Of a stretch of DNA of 40,047 bases, positions 27,348 through 37,363 are shown piece by piece. Both the position numbers and the translations under genes were made by a program. Source of the stretch: an uncultured Prochlorococcus sp. (GTDB taxonomy: Bacteria; Cyanobacteriota; Cyanobacteriia; PCC-6307; Cyanobiaceae); NCBI GenBank assembly GCA_902591865.1, contig CACJCK010000012.1, positions 1 through 40,047 on the forward strand, read 5' to 3'. Within the stretch, counting starts at the first letter, position 1. Every line of letters begins with the position of its first letter. Under the pieces are notes generated by a model. That model worked only from the letters and a program-made list of their open reading frames with translations, did not search any database and was not told the origin of the DNA.

Positions 27348-29111
27348 ATGACATCATCTATTGAATGCAAAAATTTTCTTAGAAGTTTACAACTTTTGAA
27401 TCTTCTTATAAAAATAGGAGTTCAAAATTTAATAGTATGTCCCGGTAGCAGATCAGCGCCTTTAGCAATAGCTGCGGGAGAATTAAATAAGTTAGGGCTG
27501 GTAAATGTTTTTAATTCAATCGATGAGAGATCTGCGGGATTTCACTCTCTTGGAATTTCTGCTGCATCAGGTAATCTTTCCTTAGTTATTACCACGTCTG
27601 GGACTGCCGTAAGTAACTTATTGCCAGCAGCAGTTGAGGCAGACCGATCTTGTAAAGGTATTATATTTCTTACAGCTGATAGACCCTTAAGATTAAAAGA
27701 TTGTGGCGCTAATCAAACAGTAAATCAAGAAGATTTTTTGAGTTCAGTCTGCAGAAGGGTCTTAAGTACAAATCTAAATGGACTTCATGAAACACAAGAA
27801 AATGAACTCTTGAATTTAGTTCGAATTACTGAGAAACAAATATCAACTTTCCCTGGTCCTATTCATTTAAATATTCCTATTGAAAAGCCTTTAGGTATTT
27901 CATTTTTGAATAAAAAAAATGTTTTAGCGGTTTTTGAGAGAATTTATTTAAAGAAAAAATATATATTTCAGGAAGTTGAAATAAAGTCTGATAAAAACAA
28001 ATTCTTAGAAAATTCGAAAAGTTTAAATTTAGATAAATCCGGTATTATTTTGGTAGGTCCGTATCAAGGTTCCATAAATGATTTAAATTCTTTCAATAAA
28101 TCTTTAGAACGATTACAACAAATTACTGGTTGGCCAGTATTTGCTGATCCTGTTTCAGGAGTTTATTCTAATTTGAGAGGATTAGTTGTGAATTGGGAAT
28201 TAGTCTTAAGGAAAAATAAAAATTCAATAAATTGTCATCAACTTTTGAGGCTTGGCCCTATGTCATCCTCAATTGATTTGGAAAAGTTTTTAATAAACTT
28301 CGAAGGAATACAAATTCTTATAAAAGAAAAAAACTATAGAAAATTAGACCCTATAAAAAAATCATTTGAATATGATTTTGGACTAACAAATTTTACTGCC
28401 TTATTGTTAGACAAATTATCAATTAACGAAAAACACAAAAAGTCTCTTACGCCGATGGCTCTAGATCTGATGGAGAAAGGCGAGCAGATTAAAGAAATTT
28501 TAAGACAGGAAATTAAACAAGATAATCAAATTACTGAGTATATGCTTGCAAATCTTGTCCCAAAACTTTGGCCAGCTGAAAATCCTATAATGCTCTCCGC
28601 GAGTAGCCCGATTAGAGATTGGCTTACATTTTCTGAGAATGGAACTTTAACAAGAAATTGTTTCAGCTTTAGGGGAGCTTCTGGTATCGACGGTACTTTA
28701 TCTCTTGCATTAGGTATTTCTAGAATTAAAAATCCTCTACTTCTTGTGACTGGAGATTTGGCTTTTATTCATGATATAAACGGTTGGCTGGTTGAAAATT
28801 CAATCGACATGAATTTAACAATTCTTCTGATAGATAATAATGGCGGAAATATATTTAATCGTATTTATAAAGAAAATTTAAAAGAAGATGAATTAAAAAA
28901 ACTTTTTATTATGCCAAAAAAAATAAACTGGCCAAAACTTGCAGAGGGCTATCAAGTAAACTTTAAATGTGTTTCAAATTTTAAAAAATTACGAGAGGCA
29001 TTCGATTGGAGCATTTCTATCCAGAAATCTGTAATAATTAAAGTTGATATTGATCCCGAAAATGAAATTTGTGAAAAAAATGCCCTGCTAGAAAAAATAA
29101 TTGGCAGTTAA
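27348..29111 (+). CDS. menD: 2-succinyl-5-enolpyruvyl-6-hydroxy-3-cyclohexene-1-carboxylate synthase
   Basis: A thiamine-diphosphate enzyme that joins isochorismate and 2-oxoglutarate; in cyanobacteria the product leads to phylloquinone, the photosystem I quinone. The 587-residue length is usual. N-terminal signature [14 protein letters not shown] (about 26-39), then [13 protein letters not shown] with the catalytic Glu, and [18 protein letters not shown] are all MenD-specific. The ThDP-binding region near the C-terminus shows [15 protein letters not shown] and [11 protein letters not shown], the GD...NN pattern. menB follows after 35 bases, so the two quinone genes are probably one operon, with glgA and murF further down. 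Confidence 0.97.
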   Translation: MTSSIECKNFLRSLQLLNLLIKIGVQNLIVCPGSRSAPLAIAAGELNKLGLVNVFNSIDERSAGFHSLGISAASGNLSLVITTSGTAVSNLLPAAVEADRSCKGIIFLTADRPLRLKDCGANQTVNQEDFLSSVCRRVLSTNLNGLHETQENELLNLVRITEKQISTFPGPIHLNIPIEKPLGISFLNKKNVLAVFERIYLKKKYIFQEVEIKSDKNKFLENSKSLNLDKSGIILVGPYQGSINDLNSFNKSLERLQQITGWPVFADPVSGVYSNLRGLVVNWELVLRKNKNSINCHQLLRLGPMSSSIDLEKFLINFEGIQILIKEKNYRKLDPIKKSFEYDFGLTNFTALLLDKLSINEKHKKSLTPMALDLMEKGEQIKEILRQEIKQDNQITEYMLANLVPKLWPAENPIMLSASSPIRDWLTFSENGTLTRNCFSFRGASGIDGTLSLALGISRIKNPLLLVTGDLAFIHDINGWLVENSIDMNLTILLIDNNGGNIFNRIYKENLKEDELKKLFIMPKKINWPKLAEGYQVNFKCVSNFKKLREAFDWSISIQKSVIIKVDIDPENEICEKNALLEKIIGS

Positions 29112-29146
29112 ATTTATCATTTTCTATTTTTGAATAATTAGGTTTC

Positions 29147-30004
29147 ATGAAAGTATTACCTGGTAAAACAACTTTAAATTGGTCAGAATGCAAATCTTAT
29201 GAGGATATATTGTTTCACATATCAGATGAGGGAATTGCGAGAATTGCAATTAATCGGCCTGAAAAAAGAAATGCATTTAGACCACAAACTGTAGATGAAC
29301 TCATTAATGCATTTGACATCGTAAGAAATGATGAAACTATTGGTGTAGTTCTCTTTACAGGTGCGGGACCTGACAAGAAAGGTATTTATTCTTTTTGTTC
29401 TGGAGGTGATCAGAGTATAAGGGGTGAAAATGGATATAAAAATGATGAAGGGAAGCAGAGATTAAATGTACTTGAACTTCAAAGATTAATAAGAAGTTTG
29501 CCTAAAGTGGTTATTGCCTTAGTCCCCGGTTTTGCAATTGGAGGAGGCCAGGTACTTCATTTAATTTGTGATCTCAGTATCGCCTCTGAAAATGCAATAT
29601 TTGGTCAAACAGGTCCAAGAGTTGGAAGTTTTGATGCAGGTTTTGGATCTAGTTATTTGGCAAGACTTGTTGGGCAAAGAAAAGCAAAAGAAATTTGGTT
29701 TTTGTGTAGAAAATATAATTCCAAGGAAGCTCTTAAGATGGGCTTGATAAATGCAATTACAAAGATTGAAGAATTAGAAGCTGAGGGTGTAATCTGGGCA
29801 AAAGAGATTTTACGAAATAGTCCAACTGCTATTCGTATTCTTAAAGCTTCATTCAATGCGGAGAATGATGGGATTGCAGGTATTCAAGAATTATCTGGAT
29901 ACACAACTCAATTATTCTATTCGACTGAAGAAGCTCAAGAAGGTAGAGATGCCTTTCTTGAAAAGCGTCCACCAGACTTTTCTGACTATAAGTGGACACC
30001 CTAG
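29147..30004 (+). CDS. menB: 1,4-dihydroxy-2-naphthoyl-CoA synthase
   Basis: Crotonase-fold enzyme that closes the naphthoquinone ring from succinylbenzoyl-CoA in phylloquinone synthesis. The 285-residue product carries the MenB-specific blocks [27 protein letters not shown] (oxyanion-hole loop), [12 protein letters not shown] and [22 protein letters not shown]. The QTGP sequence, as in E. coli MenB, marks the bicarbonate-dependent type I enzyme rather than the type with an aspartate in that loop. It sits between menD (35 bases) and glgA (36 bases). Confidence 0.97.
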   Translation: MKVLPGKTTLNWSECKSYEDILFHISDEGIARIAINRPEKRNAFRPQTVDELINAFDIVRNDETIGVVLFTGAGPDKKGIYSFCSGGDQSIRGENGYKNDEGKQRLNVLELQRLIRSLPKVVIALVPGFAIGGGQVLHLICDLSIASENAIFGQTGPRVGSFDAGFGSSYLARLVGQRKAKEIWFLCRKYNSKEALKMGLINAITKIEELEAEGVIWAKEILRNSPTAIRILKASFNAENDGIAGIQELSGYTTQLFYSTEEAQEGRDAFLEKRPPDFSDYKWTP

Positions 30005-30040
30005 TTTATTTTTCAAAAGAACTTTTTTAAATAATTATCA

Positions 30041-31492
30041 ATGAGAATTCTTCTTGCCGCTGCTGAATGTGCTCCAATGATCAAAGTTGGAGGTATGGGA
30101 GATGTGGTTGGTTCGTTACCTCCATCTTTGATAAAACTTGGTCACGATGTAAGGGTGATAATTCCAGGTTACGGAAAATTGTGGAGTCTTTTACAGGTAT
30201 CGAATGAACCAGTCTTTAGAGCAAATACAATGGGCACTGATTTCGCCGTATATGAAGCAAAGCATCCCATTCATGATTTTGTGATTTACCTTGTGGGTCA
30301 TCCAACATTTGACTCTGACCAAATATACGGAGGCGAAAATGAGGACTGGCGCTTTACATTTTTTGCGAGTGCCACTGCTGAATTTGCCTGGAATTGTTGG
30401 AAACCTCAAGTTCTCCATTGCCATGATTGGCACACTGGAATGATTCCTGTGTGGATGCATCAGGACCCCGAAATTAGTACTGTCTTCACAATTCATAATT
30501 TAAAATACCAAGGCCCTTGGAGGTGGAAACTTGAAAAAATGACTTGGTGTCCTTGGTATATGCATGGAGACCACACAATGGCTGCGGCAATGTTGTACGC
30601 AGATAGGGTCAATGCTGTTTCTCCGACTTATGCAGATGAAATTAAAACCTATGAATATGGGGAAAGTCTTGAAGGATTACTTAATTACATTTCAGGTAAA
30701 TTAAGGGGAATTCTCAATGGCATAGATCTTGATGAATGGAATCCGGCCAAAGATCCAGTTTTACCTGCAAAATTCAGTATTAAGAATTTAGAAAATAGAC
30801 TAGAAAATAAAAAAATTCTGCAGAGAGAAATGGGTCTCGAAGTTAATTCTAAAAAATATCTTTTAGGTATGGTCAGTAGGTTAGTTGATCAGAAAGGGGT
30901 TGACTTACTATTACAAGTTTCAAGAAGACTATTAGCCTATACAGATTCTCAAATTGCTGTTTTAGGGACTGGAGATAGATATTTAGAGTCTGGATTATGG
31001 CAATTGGCATTAGATTACCCAGGAAGATTCTCAGTATTTCTTACCTATGATGATTCTTTATCAAGGCTTATCTATGGTGGCTCAGATGCATTTCTAATGC
31101 CAAGTAGATTTGAACCTTGTGGGATTAGTCAACTCCTCGCTATGAGATATGGCTCTATTCCAATAGTTAGGCGAGTTGGAGGTTTGGTTGATACAGTTTT
31201 ACCTCATGACCCAGAAAATAATAATGGTACGGGATTTTGCTTTGATCGCTTTGAACCTATAGATTTCTATACTTCTTTAGTAAGGTCATGGGAAGCCTTT
31301 CGACATAAAGATAGTTGGCAATTACTGCAGAAAAGAGCCATGAGCCAAGAGTTTAGTTGGCAAAGATCAGCTCTTGAATACGAAGTTATGTATAAGGATG
31401 TTTGCGGAATAAAAGAACCATCGCCAGATGTTGCTGAAGTTGAAAAATTTTCTTACGGACAATCAGCTGATCCATCTTTAAAAAAAGTATGA
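30041..31492 (+). CDS. glgA: Glycogen (starch) synthase, ADP-glucose type, GT5
   Basis: Extends alpha-1,4 glucan from ADP-glucose. The 483-residue GT-B enzyme begins [18 protein letters not shown]; Lys15 in the KVGGMGD motif is the ADP-glucose-binding lysine (KTGGL in E. coli). The HCHDWHTG loop, the [10 protein letters not shown] block, [13 protein letters not shown] and the C-terminal [26 protein letters not shown] with the conserved Glu are all present. It follows menB by 36 bases and precedes murF by 12. Cyanobacteria often have two synthase isoforms; which one this is cannot be settled by eye. glgB is about 27 kb away in this window. Confidence 0.96.
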   Translation: MRILLAAAECAPMIKVGGMGDVVGSLPPSLIKLGHDVRVIIPGYGKLWSLLQVSNEPVFRANTMGTDFAVYEAKHPIHDFVIYLVGHPTFDSDQIYGGENEDWRFTFFASATAEFAWNCWKPQVLHCHDWHTGMIPVWMHQDPEISTVFTIHNLKYQGPWRWKLEKMTWCPWYMHGDHTMAAAMLYADRVNAVSPTYADEIKTYEYGESLEGLLNYISGKLRGILNGIDLDEWNPAKDPVLPAKFSIKNLENRLENKKILQREMGLEVNSKKYLLGMVSRLVDQKGVDLLLQVSRRLLAYTDSQIAVLGTGDRYLESGLWQLALDYPGRFSVFLTYDDSLSRLIYGGSDAFLMPSRFEPCGISQLLAMRYGSIPIVRRVGGLVDTVLPHDPENNNGTGFCFDRFEPIDFYTSLVRSWEAFRHKDSWQLLQKRAMSQEFSWQRSALEYEVMYKDVCGIKEPSPDVAEVEKFSYGQSADPSLKKV

Positions 31493-31504
31493 CTTAATTT
31501 TTTA

Positions 31505-32878
31505 ATGGAATTCTCTTTATCAGAATTAAACGATGTTTTGGGGGATATTAGAAATCTGAACGAGGGGAAAAGAGATGTTTTAAATTTTAAGAATATAAGT
31601 ATTGATAGTAGAACTTTATTAAAAACTGATCTATTTATAGCTATCAAAGGTAAAAATTTTGATGGACATAGTTTTCTTCCAGAGGTTTTAAATAAAGGAG
31701 TTAAATCTGTAGTAATTAAAAAAGGGATGCAGAGATTTCTTCCAAGAAATTTTCCTTATTGGGTTGTAAATGACACACTAGAGGCATTTCAAAAATTAGC
31801 ATTGCTAAAAAGAAAAAAATTAAATATTCCAGTTGTTGCAATAACTGGCTCAGTGGGTAAAACGACCACAAAAGAAATGATTGGTGGAGTTTTAAATAGA
31901 CTTGGAAGAATTAAATTATCTTATGCAAATTTCAATAATGATATTGGAGTTGGTCTTACTATTCTTGCTACAGATATAGAAGATAAAGTTTTAGTTCTTG
32001 AGATGGGGATGAGAGGTCTTGGACAGATCGAGAATTTATCTAAATATAGTGAACCCGATATTGCAGTTATTACTAACATTGGCACAGCTCATATTGGATT
32101 GTTAGGCTCGAAAAAAAATATTACTCATGCAAAGTGTGAAATTAGTAAATTTTTAAATCCCAAAGGAGTTGTAATAATTCCAGAAAATGATCAACTTCTT
32201 GAAAAAATTTTGAGAGAATACTGGAAAGGTAGAGTAATAAAAGTAGAGCTGTTGAATATAGAAAATCAAAAAGAGAATTTTAAGAGCGATGATAATTTGC
32301 GAGGTTTTTATAATCCTTTGAATAAAACAATTTTAATTGAAGAAAATATCTTTGAAATTTCATTGGAGGGATTTCACAATGCTTCGAATTTCTTATTTGC
32401 TTATGCAGTTGCTAAAGAGTTAGGCATTGATTTTGCAAGTTTTAATAAATTTGATTTTGTAAGTTTAGGTGGAAGGAATAAAATTGTTAAATCGCTAAAA
32501 ACAACAATATATGATGAATCATATAATGCTTCTCCAGAGTCAGTAAAAGCATGTATTAAAACCCTGCTTGAAAAACCGAGAAATAAATATTTCATATTTG
32601 GAAGTATGCAAGAATTGGGAAAAGAATCTGAAATATATCACAAGGTAATATTCAACTTAATAAATAATTCAGATATAGAAAAGTGTTTTTTTGTTTGCGA
32701 TAAAAAAAATGAAAAAATTTACTCCAATTATCTAAAAGATAAGAAAAAATTTTTAGTTTTAAATGATATTAAAGATGTACCTCAAGAAATAAACAAATCT
32801 ACAAAAAAAGGAGATTCTATTCTTATTAAAGGGAGCAGATGTTGGCAACTTGAAAAAATTATTGAATTAATTAACTAG
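31505..32878 (+). CDS. murF: UDP-N-acetylmuramoyl-tripeptide-D-alanyl-D-alanine ligase
   Basis: MurF adds D-Ala-D-Ala to the UDP-MurNAc tripeptide, the last cytosolic step of the peptidoglycan stem. The 457-residue product has the N-terminal substrate domain with ISIDSRTLLKTDLFIAIKG (31-49), the P-loop TGSVGKTT (114-121), the central-domain LVLEMGMRGLGQIENL and NIGTAHIG blocks, and the C-terminal YDESYNASPESVKA, characteristic of MurF. It lies 12 bases after glgA. Its TAG stop is separated from the convergent glmU stop by one base. Confidence 0.96.
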   Translation: MEFSLSELNDVLGDIRNLNEGKRDVLNFKNISIDSRTLLKTDLFIAIKGKNFDGHSFLPEVLNKGVKSVVIKKGMQRFLPRNFPYWVVNDTLEAFQKLALLKRKKLNIPVVAITGSVGKTTTKEMIGGVLNRLGRIKLSYANFNNDIGVGLTILATDIEDKVLVLEMGMRGLGQIENLSKYSEPDIAVITNIGTAHIGLLGSKKNITHAKCEISKFLNPKGVVIIPENDQLLEKILREYWKGRVIKVELLNIENQKENFKSDDNLRGFYNPLNKTILIEENIFEISLEGFHNASNFLFAYAVAKELGIDFASFNKFDFVSLGGRNKIVKSLKTTIYDESYNASPESVKACIKTLLEKPRNKYFIFGSMQELGKESEIYHKVIFNLINNSDIEKCFFVCDKKNEKIYSNYLKDKKKFLVLNDIKDVPQEINKSTKKGDSILIKGSRCWQLEKIIELIN

Positions 32879-32879
32879 A

Positions 32880-34229
32880 TTAGGATTTCTTTCTTTCCCA
32901 ATTTTCTATATTTACTTGTTTAGTTCTTGATATTGCTAATGAATTATCTTTGGAGTCTTTTGTGATCACTGAACCAGCTCCTGTTGTAACTGATTCCCCG
33001 AGATTTATTGGCGCTACAAAAACTGTATTCGCACCAATACTGGAATTTTTACCAATTTTTGTTTGATGTTTTTTCTGACCATCAAAATTTGCAGTAATAG
33101 TACCTGCTCCAATATTTGTAGATCTTCCAATAATAGAATCACCAATATAACTTAAATGGTTTACTTTAGATTCTTCCTCTAATTGGCTATTTTTGATTTC
33201 AACAAAATTACCTATTTTGCTAAAGGAAGATATTTTGGAGTTAGGTCTTATATGACTGTAAGGACCAATCTTTATATGATCTATTATTTGCGAATCATAA
33301 ATGGTGGAATTGGAGATTTCACAATGTAATCCCACATTAGAATTCTCAATAAAAGTATTTGGTCCGATAATGCAATGACTATTTATTTTCGTATTTCCTC
33401 TTATATGTGTATTAGCCTCTATGATTACATCCTTGCCAATTTCAGCTTCTTCACTAATTGAACAACTTGCTTTATTTATAAAAGTTACACCATTAAGCAT
33501 ATGCTTTTCTTTAATTGAATTCTGAATACTTTCCTCGCACTCTGATAGTTGAATTCTGTTATTAATTCCTTGAAGTTCTCCATTATCTTCTATCTCCAAG
33601 CTTAAGGAATTTTTTAGCAAAGGTATTGAATCTGTTAAGTAAACCTCCTTTTGATTATTATTGCTTTGCAGGGTATTAATTATTTCTGACAAGTTACCCC
33701 AGTTAAAACAGTAAACACCTGCATTTATTAGTGGATTTACTCTTTCTAAATCATTGCAATCTTTTTCTTCAACAATTCTCTGGATAAAATCCCCCTCCAA
33801 AAAAACTCTGCCATACCCATAAGGATTTTTTTTCTTAGTGGTTATTAAAGAAACATCTGCATTTTTAAAATCATGTAAATTTATAAGCCTATTTAGAGTC
33901 TCAGGCTTGATGAGAGGGACATCCCCATTAAGTACTAAAAGTTTACCTTCATTTTTTTTTACTGCTTTACAAAGTACTTGGATAGCATGACCAGTTCCTG
34001 ATTGGGGATCTTGGATAACAAATTGGATCTTTTTATTGTCTGTTATTGACTCTTGTACCTCTTTTGATTTGTGTCCAGTAATTACGAAAATTTGATCAGG
34101 ATTTAATTCAAAACATGAATCAATTACTCTCTGCAAAAGACTTTTCCCAGAAATTTTATGTAAAACTTTTGGCAATGAGCTTTTCATCCTAGTGCCCTTA
34201 CCTGCAGCCAATATCGCAACACTTAACAT
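32880..34229 (-). CDS. glmU: Bifunctional UDP-GlcNAc pyrophosphorylase / glucosamine-1-phosphate acetyltransferase
   Basis: GlmU acetylates glucosamine-1-phosphate and then couples it to UTP, giving UDP-GlcNAc for peptidoglycan and lipid A. The N-terminal uridyltransferase domain (about 1-230) begins with the nucleotide loop [18 protein letters not shown] and has [12 protein letters not shown] and VLNGDVPLI. The C-terminal left-handed beta helix (about 250-435) shows the hexapeptide repeats (for example [19 protein letters not shown]) and the acetyl-transfer region with [19 protein letters not shown]. The 449-residue length is standard. The gene is preceded by the MnmC1-like gene (24 bases) and converges with murF, leaving one base between the stop codons. 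Confidence 0.96.
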   Translation of the reverse strand: MLSVAILAAGKGTRMKSSLPKVLHKISGKSLLQRVIDSCFELNPDQIFVITGHKSKEVQESITDNKKIQFVIQDPQSGTGHAIQVLCKAVKKNEGKLLVLNGDVPLIKPETLNRLINLHDFKNADVSLITTKKKNPYGYGRVFLEGDFIQRIVEEKDCNDLERVNPLINAGVYCFNWGNLSEIINTLQSNNNQKEVYLTDSIPLLKNSLSLEIEDNGELQGINNRIQLSECEESIQNSIKEKHMLNGVTFINKASCSISEEAEIGKDVIIEANTHIRGNTKINSHCIIGPNTFIENSNVGLHCEISNSTIYDSQIIDHIKIGPYSHIRPNSKISSFSKIGNFVEIKNSQLEEESKVNHLSYIGDSIIGRSTNIGAGTITANFDGQKKHQTKIGKNSSIGANTVFVAPINLGESVTTGAGSVITKDSKDNSLAISRTKQVNIENWERKKS

Positions 34230-34253
34230 ATTTTTTTGAATATATATATAAAT

Positions 34254-35159
34254 CTAACTCTTAAGGGACGACTTCGTCATTCCCCATTTCTTTCTCCATT
34301 TCTTTGTAGATAATAGATTTGATGATAATTGCTCATTTAATCTTTTCTTAATGATATCTTCTTTACTTGAGTTCAAATCTTGATCTCTATAGGGAATGCT
34401 CGCTTTAGTTAAAAGATGTTCCTCTTCCATGACAGATAACTTTTCTAAGTTGAAATTAGGTTCCAATTTGTTCTTATATAATCTCGAGATTGCAACAGTA
34501 CCCTGACTCCAAAAAGTTTTTTCATTAAAATATGGTTTGATGGTAAAAATTTCTAATCCAAGATTTCTTAATGTCTTTCTTACCGCTGCTGATGAAGAAT
34601 AAGTTATTAAATAACCCTGAGAATTAAGTTTCTCTACCACCTTGGATAAGAATTCAATTGTCCAAACTTGTGGGCATTTTTGTGGAGAAAAACCATCTAA
34701 ATAAATTAGATCGAATTTAATGGATGAAGGAATAATGTTAATTTTTTCTCTAGCATCCCCCCATAAAATTCTACATGTAAAAAATTGATCCTCAAAATAA
34801 TCCTTCCGGTACAATGATTCAAATATACTTTTAACTTTTGGAGCCCATAATTTCAGGAAAGATTTGTTGCTCAGCGAATATTCAAGAGGCTTTTTATCAA
34901 TCTCTAAAGCATATAAATTTAAATAAGATTTTTGTTTAATTAATTCATCTAATAAAGAAGCTGAGTTGTATCCTAAACCAAAACATATATCCAAAACATT
35001 AAGAGATTTGCCCTTAAATCTTTGCAAATTAGAAGTAGATGTAAACTTTAACTTTGTTTCCCCCAATGCGCCCAATAAACTATGAAAGTTCTCTTGAAAA
35101 AACACACTTCTTAAAGAGTAACTACCATCTTTAGTTAAAACTTCAATTAATTCAGACAA
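34254..35159 (-). CDS. MnmC1-type SAM-dependent methyltransferase (DUF752), tRNA wobble-uridine modification
   Basis: A 301-residue methyltransferase resembling the N-terminal half of E. coli MnmC, which methylates 5-aminomethyl-2-thiouridine at tRNA position 34. SAM-binding motif I is LDICFGLGYNSA (56-67), with a following acidic LYALEID (82-88), GDAREKI, and the DUF752 hallmark YLDGFSPQKCPQVW (153-166). The later YLITYSSSAAVRKTLRNLG is also typical. The FAD-dependent oxidase half of MnmC is absent, so this is a stand-alone MnmC1. The TTG at 35159 is the best start; no suitable ATG occurs before motif I. It lies 12 bases after aroA and 24 before glmU. Confidence 0.85.
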   Translation of the reverse strand: MSELIEVLTKDGSYSLRSVFFQENFHSLLGALGETKLKFTSTSNLQRFKGKSLNVLDICFGLGYNSASLLDELIKQKSYLNLYALEIDKKPLEYSLSNKSFLKLWAPKVKSIFESLYRKDYFEDQFFTCRILWGDAREKINIIPSSIKFDLIYLDGFSPQKCPQVWTIEFLSKVVEKLNSQGYLITYSSSAAVRKTLRNLGLEIFTIKPYFNEKTFWSQGTVAISRLYKNKLEPNFNLEKLSVMEEEHLLTKASIPYRDQDLNSSKEDIIKKRLNEQLSSNLLSTKKWRKKWGMTKSSLKS

Positions 35160-35171
35160 AAACTTTTTAGC

Positions 35172-36482
35172 CTAGTTAGTTAGTTTTGCAAGCTCTTCCC
35201 AAAAAGTGGGATAAGAGACGCTAGCTGCATCTGCTCTCGTGATTTTTGAGGTGCCTTTGGCAAGAAGTGAAGCTATAGCAAGACTCATTGCTACTCTATG
35301 ATCTGTCTCACTGTCTACCTCCGCAGAATGAAATTTTGATTGCCCTTTTATAATTAAGCCATCTTCTTTTTCTGTTATTTCAGCCCCAAATTTTTGTAAC
35401 TGACGTGCCATGACTTTTAATCGATCTGTCTCTTTAACTCTTAATTCTTGTGCATCCTTTATTTCAGAAACTCCATTACAAAAACAGGCAGCAACAGTAA
35501 GAATTGGAATTTCATCTATAAGTTTTGGGAGAATATCGCCTTCAATAGTGAATGATCTTAAATTATTTGAAGTCTTTACTTTAATAGATCCAATAGGTTC
35601 ACCTGCAATAGTGGATTTATCTAAAATTTCAAAATTGCACCCCATTGAATCCATTACATTTAGAATTCCTGTTCTAGTGGGATTTAATCCGACATTCTGA
35701 ATTAAAACCTCTGAATTTGGAACAATAGATGCAGCAATCATCCAAAAAGAAGCAGAGCTTATATCTCCAGGAATCAATATTCTCTGGCCTATTAAGTTGC
35801 CCCCTGACTTGATAACTACATTTCTTCCTAATTCTCCTCTGATACTGATGTCTGCTCCAAATGCTTTTAACATTCTTTCAGTATGATCTCTTGAAGATGC
35901 TGGTTCAATAACAGAAGTGGTTCCAGAAGCTTTGAGGCCTGCCAATAAGATTGCAGATTTTACTTGAGCACTCGCTACAGGGGTTCCAATAACACATCCT
36001 TTTAGTTTATTACCATCGATTGAGATTGGAGCTTTGTTTCCTTTTTCTCTACCAGAAATTTTTCCACCCATCAACGATAATGGTTTGCCCACCCTCCCCA
36101 TTGGCCTTTCATTAAGGGAAATGTCACCTGTCAAGATAAAATTCCTGCCTTCTTGACCAGCAAGTAACCCCATTAATAATCTCATGGTGGTTCCCGAATT
36201 CCCACAATTTAGAATTTCTTTGGGCTCTTTTAATCCATCAAGCCCCAACCCTGAAATCGTAAAAGGCTGATTTTTTTTTATTTCTGGTATGTTTACACCT
36301 AATTTTCTAAGACAATCAGCAGTTGAAAGTGGATCTTCAGAATGTAAAAACCCCTCAATAGTGGTCTCACCCTTAGCAATACTTCCTATTATTAAAGCTC
36401 TATGAGAAATGGATTTATCTCCAGGTACTTTTACTTTTCCTTTTAAATTAATTCCACCATTTATTTTGCGGATATTACTCAT
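35172..36482 (-). CDS. aroA: 3-phosphoshikimate 1-carboxyvinyltransferase (EPSP synthase)
   Basis: Joins shikimate-3-phosphate and phosphoenolpyruvate in the shikimate pathway. From the ATG at 36482 the product has 436 residues, the usual length. A TTG at 36521 would add 13 residues but lies too near a candidate -10 (36531-36526) to be translated from it, so ATG is preferred. Conserved blocks: PGDKSISHR (20-28), CGNSGTTMR (93-101), ERPMGR (125-130) and, near the end, [10 protein letters not shown]. Four motifs used to define class II EPSP synthases are present: GDKS (21-24), SAQVK (171-175), RDHTE (198-202) and NPTR (267-270). Gly97, the site replaced by Ala in the CP4 enzyme, is retained. 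It is first in a minus-strand run of three and divergent from comB. Confidence 0.96.
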   Translation of the reverse strand: MSNIRKINGGINLKGKVKVPGDKSISHRALIIGSIAKGETTIEGFLHSEDPLSTADCLRKLGVNIPEIKKNQPFTISGLGLDGLKEPKEILNCGNSGTTMRLLMGLLAGQEGRNFILTGDISLNERPMGRVGKPLSLMGGKISGREKGNKAPISIDGNKLKGCVIGTPVASAQVKSAILLAGLKASGTTSVIEPASSRDHTERMLKAFGADISIRGELGRNVVIKSGGNLIGQRILIPGDISSASFWMIAASIVPNSEVLIQNVGLNPTRTGILNVMDSMGCNFEILDKSTIAGEPIGSIKVKTSNNLRSFTIEGDILPKLIDEIPILTVAACFCNGVSEIKDAQELRVKETDRLKVMARQLQKFGAEITEKEDGLIIKGQSKFHSAEVDSETDHRVAMSLAIASLLAKGTSKITRADAASVSYPTFWEELAKLTN

Positions 36483-36525
36483 TTGCAAATTAAATACTTG
36501 ATAAGATGTTTGTAAAAACAAATTA

Positions 36526-36531
36526 GTTATA
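36526..36531 (-). promoter_or_regulatory. Candidate -10 element for aroA
   Basis: On the minus strand TATAAC occupies 36531-36526, about 43 bases before the preferred ATG at 36482. It supports that start over the TTG at 36521. No clear -35. Confidence 0.28.
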
Positions 36532-36586
36532 TATTATCAATAAGTTTGTTTTTTAAAAAAAATAATCAAATTAAGTAACTGTTTTC

Positions 36587-36592
36587 TATAAT
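36587..36592 (+). promoter_or_regulatory. Consensus -10 element for comB
   Basis: A perfect TATAAT lies 18 bases before the TTG start at 36611. If used, the transcript would begin near 36599 and have a leader of only about 12 bases, so comB mRNA may be almost leaderless. A purine-rich AAAAAAGGA sits directly before the TTG, too close for a standard Shine-Dalgarno site. No clear -35. Confidence 0.42.
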
Positions 36593-36610
36593 GAAATTAG
36601 AAAAAAGGAC

Positions 36611-37345
36611 TTGATTATTAATCTTACTTACTATCACGTTGCAAAGGATGTTCCAGAAATAAGTCCTGACATTGCAGTGGTCATTGATGTTTTAAGAGCT
36701 ACTACCACAATTTCTTGGGCTTTAAAAAATGGAGCTGATTCAATACAAGTTTTTGCAGATTTAGATTTATTGAAAGAATCTGCAACTAAGTGGCAAACTG
36801 AAAAGAGACTAATGCTTGGAGAGAGAGGCGGTAAGAAGATTGAAGGCTTTGATTTAGGAAATTCGCCTTTATCAGTTACAAAAAAAGTTGTTAAAGGTAA
36901 AAGACTATTTATGAGTACTACTAATGGGACTAAATCATTGCAAAAAGTTCAGAATGCTAAGCATCTATTTGCTATGGGTCTTCCAAATAGGAAAGCAGTT
37001 GCCGAAAAAATCATTTCAATAAAAAGTGAAAATGTTTTAATACTTGGTAGTGGTTGGGAAGGCTCTTATTCACTTGAGGATTCTTTAGCTGCTGGTGCTT
37101 TGGCCTCATACCTCAAACATAACTGTGATTTCAAAATTAATATTCTGAATGACGAATTACAAGCTGCTTTGGCACTTTGGGATTTTTGGAAAAATGATCT
37201 TTTGAAATGTTTAAAAACAGCAACCCATGGCAAAAGATTGACAAGTCTTGGAGATTATGAAGATGATTTTAAATGTTGCTCTGAACTTGATTGCTTAGAT
37301 ATTGTTCCAGCTCAAGTTGAAAGAGGTGTGATTCGTGCCTCATGA
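36611..37345 (+). CDS. comB: 2-phosphosulfolactate phosphatase (ComB family)
   Basis: In methanogens ComB removes phosphate from 2-phosphosulfolactate during coenzyme M synthesis. The 244-residue product has the family motifs VVIDVLRATTTI (23-34), LGERGGKKIEGFDLGNSP (69-86) and MSTTNGTKSL (101-110), so family membership is clear. Cyanobacteria have no methanogenic coenzyme M use, so the physiological role is unsettled; sulfolactate formation or another phosphatase activity is possible. The start is TTG at 36611; no in-frame ATG is available before the first conserved strand. It is followed after 18 bases by the Nit1-type amidase gene. comA and comC homologues are not in this window. Confidence 0.88.
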   Translation: MIINLTYYHVAKDVPEISPDIAVVIDVLRATTTISWALKNGADSIQVFADLDLLKESATKWQTEKRLMLGERGGKKIEGFDLGNSPLSVTKKVVKGKRLFMSTTNGTKSLQKVQNAKHLFAMGLPNRKAVAEKIISIKSENVLILGSGWEGSYSLEDSLAAGALASYLKHNCDFKINILNDELQAALALWDFWKNDLLKCLKTATHGKRLTSLGDYEDDFKCCSELDCLDIVPAQVERGVIRAS

Positions 37346-37363
37346 TTTACGAATTGGTTCACT

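Noticed and set aside
36483..36521. Longer aroA start (TTG at 36521)
   Set aside because: The 13 extra residues are not part of the conserved domain and the codon lies just after a candidate -10; ATG at 36482 gives the standard length.
36591..36614. Seven-codon ATG reading frame ending in TGA over the comB TTG start
   Set aside because: Its ATG overlaps the predicted -10 TATAAT, so it would not be on the transcript.
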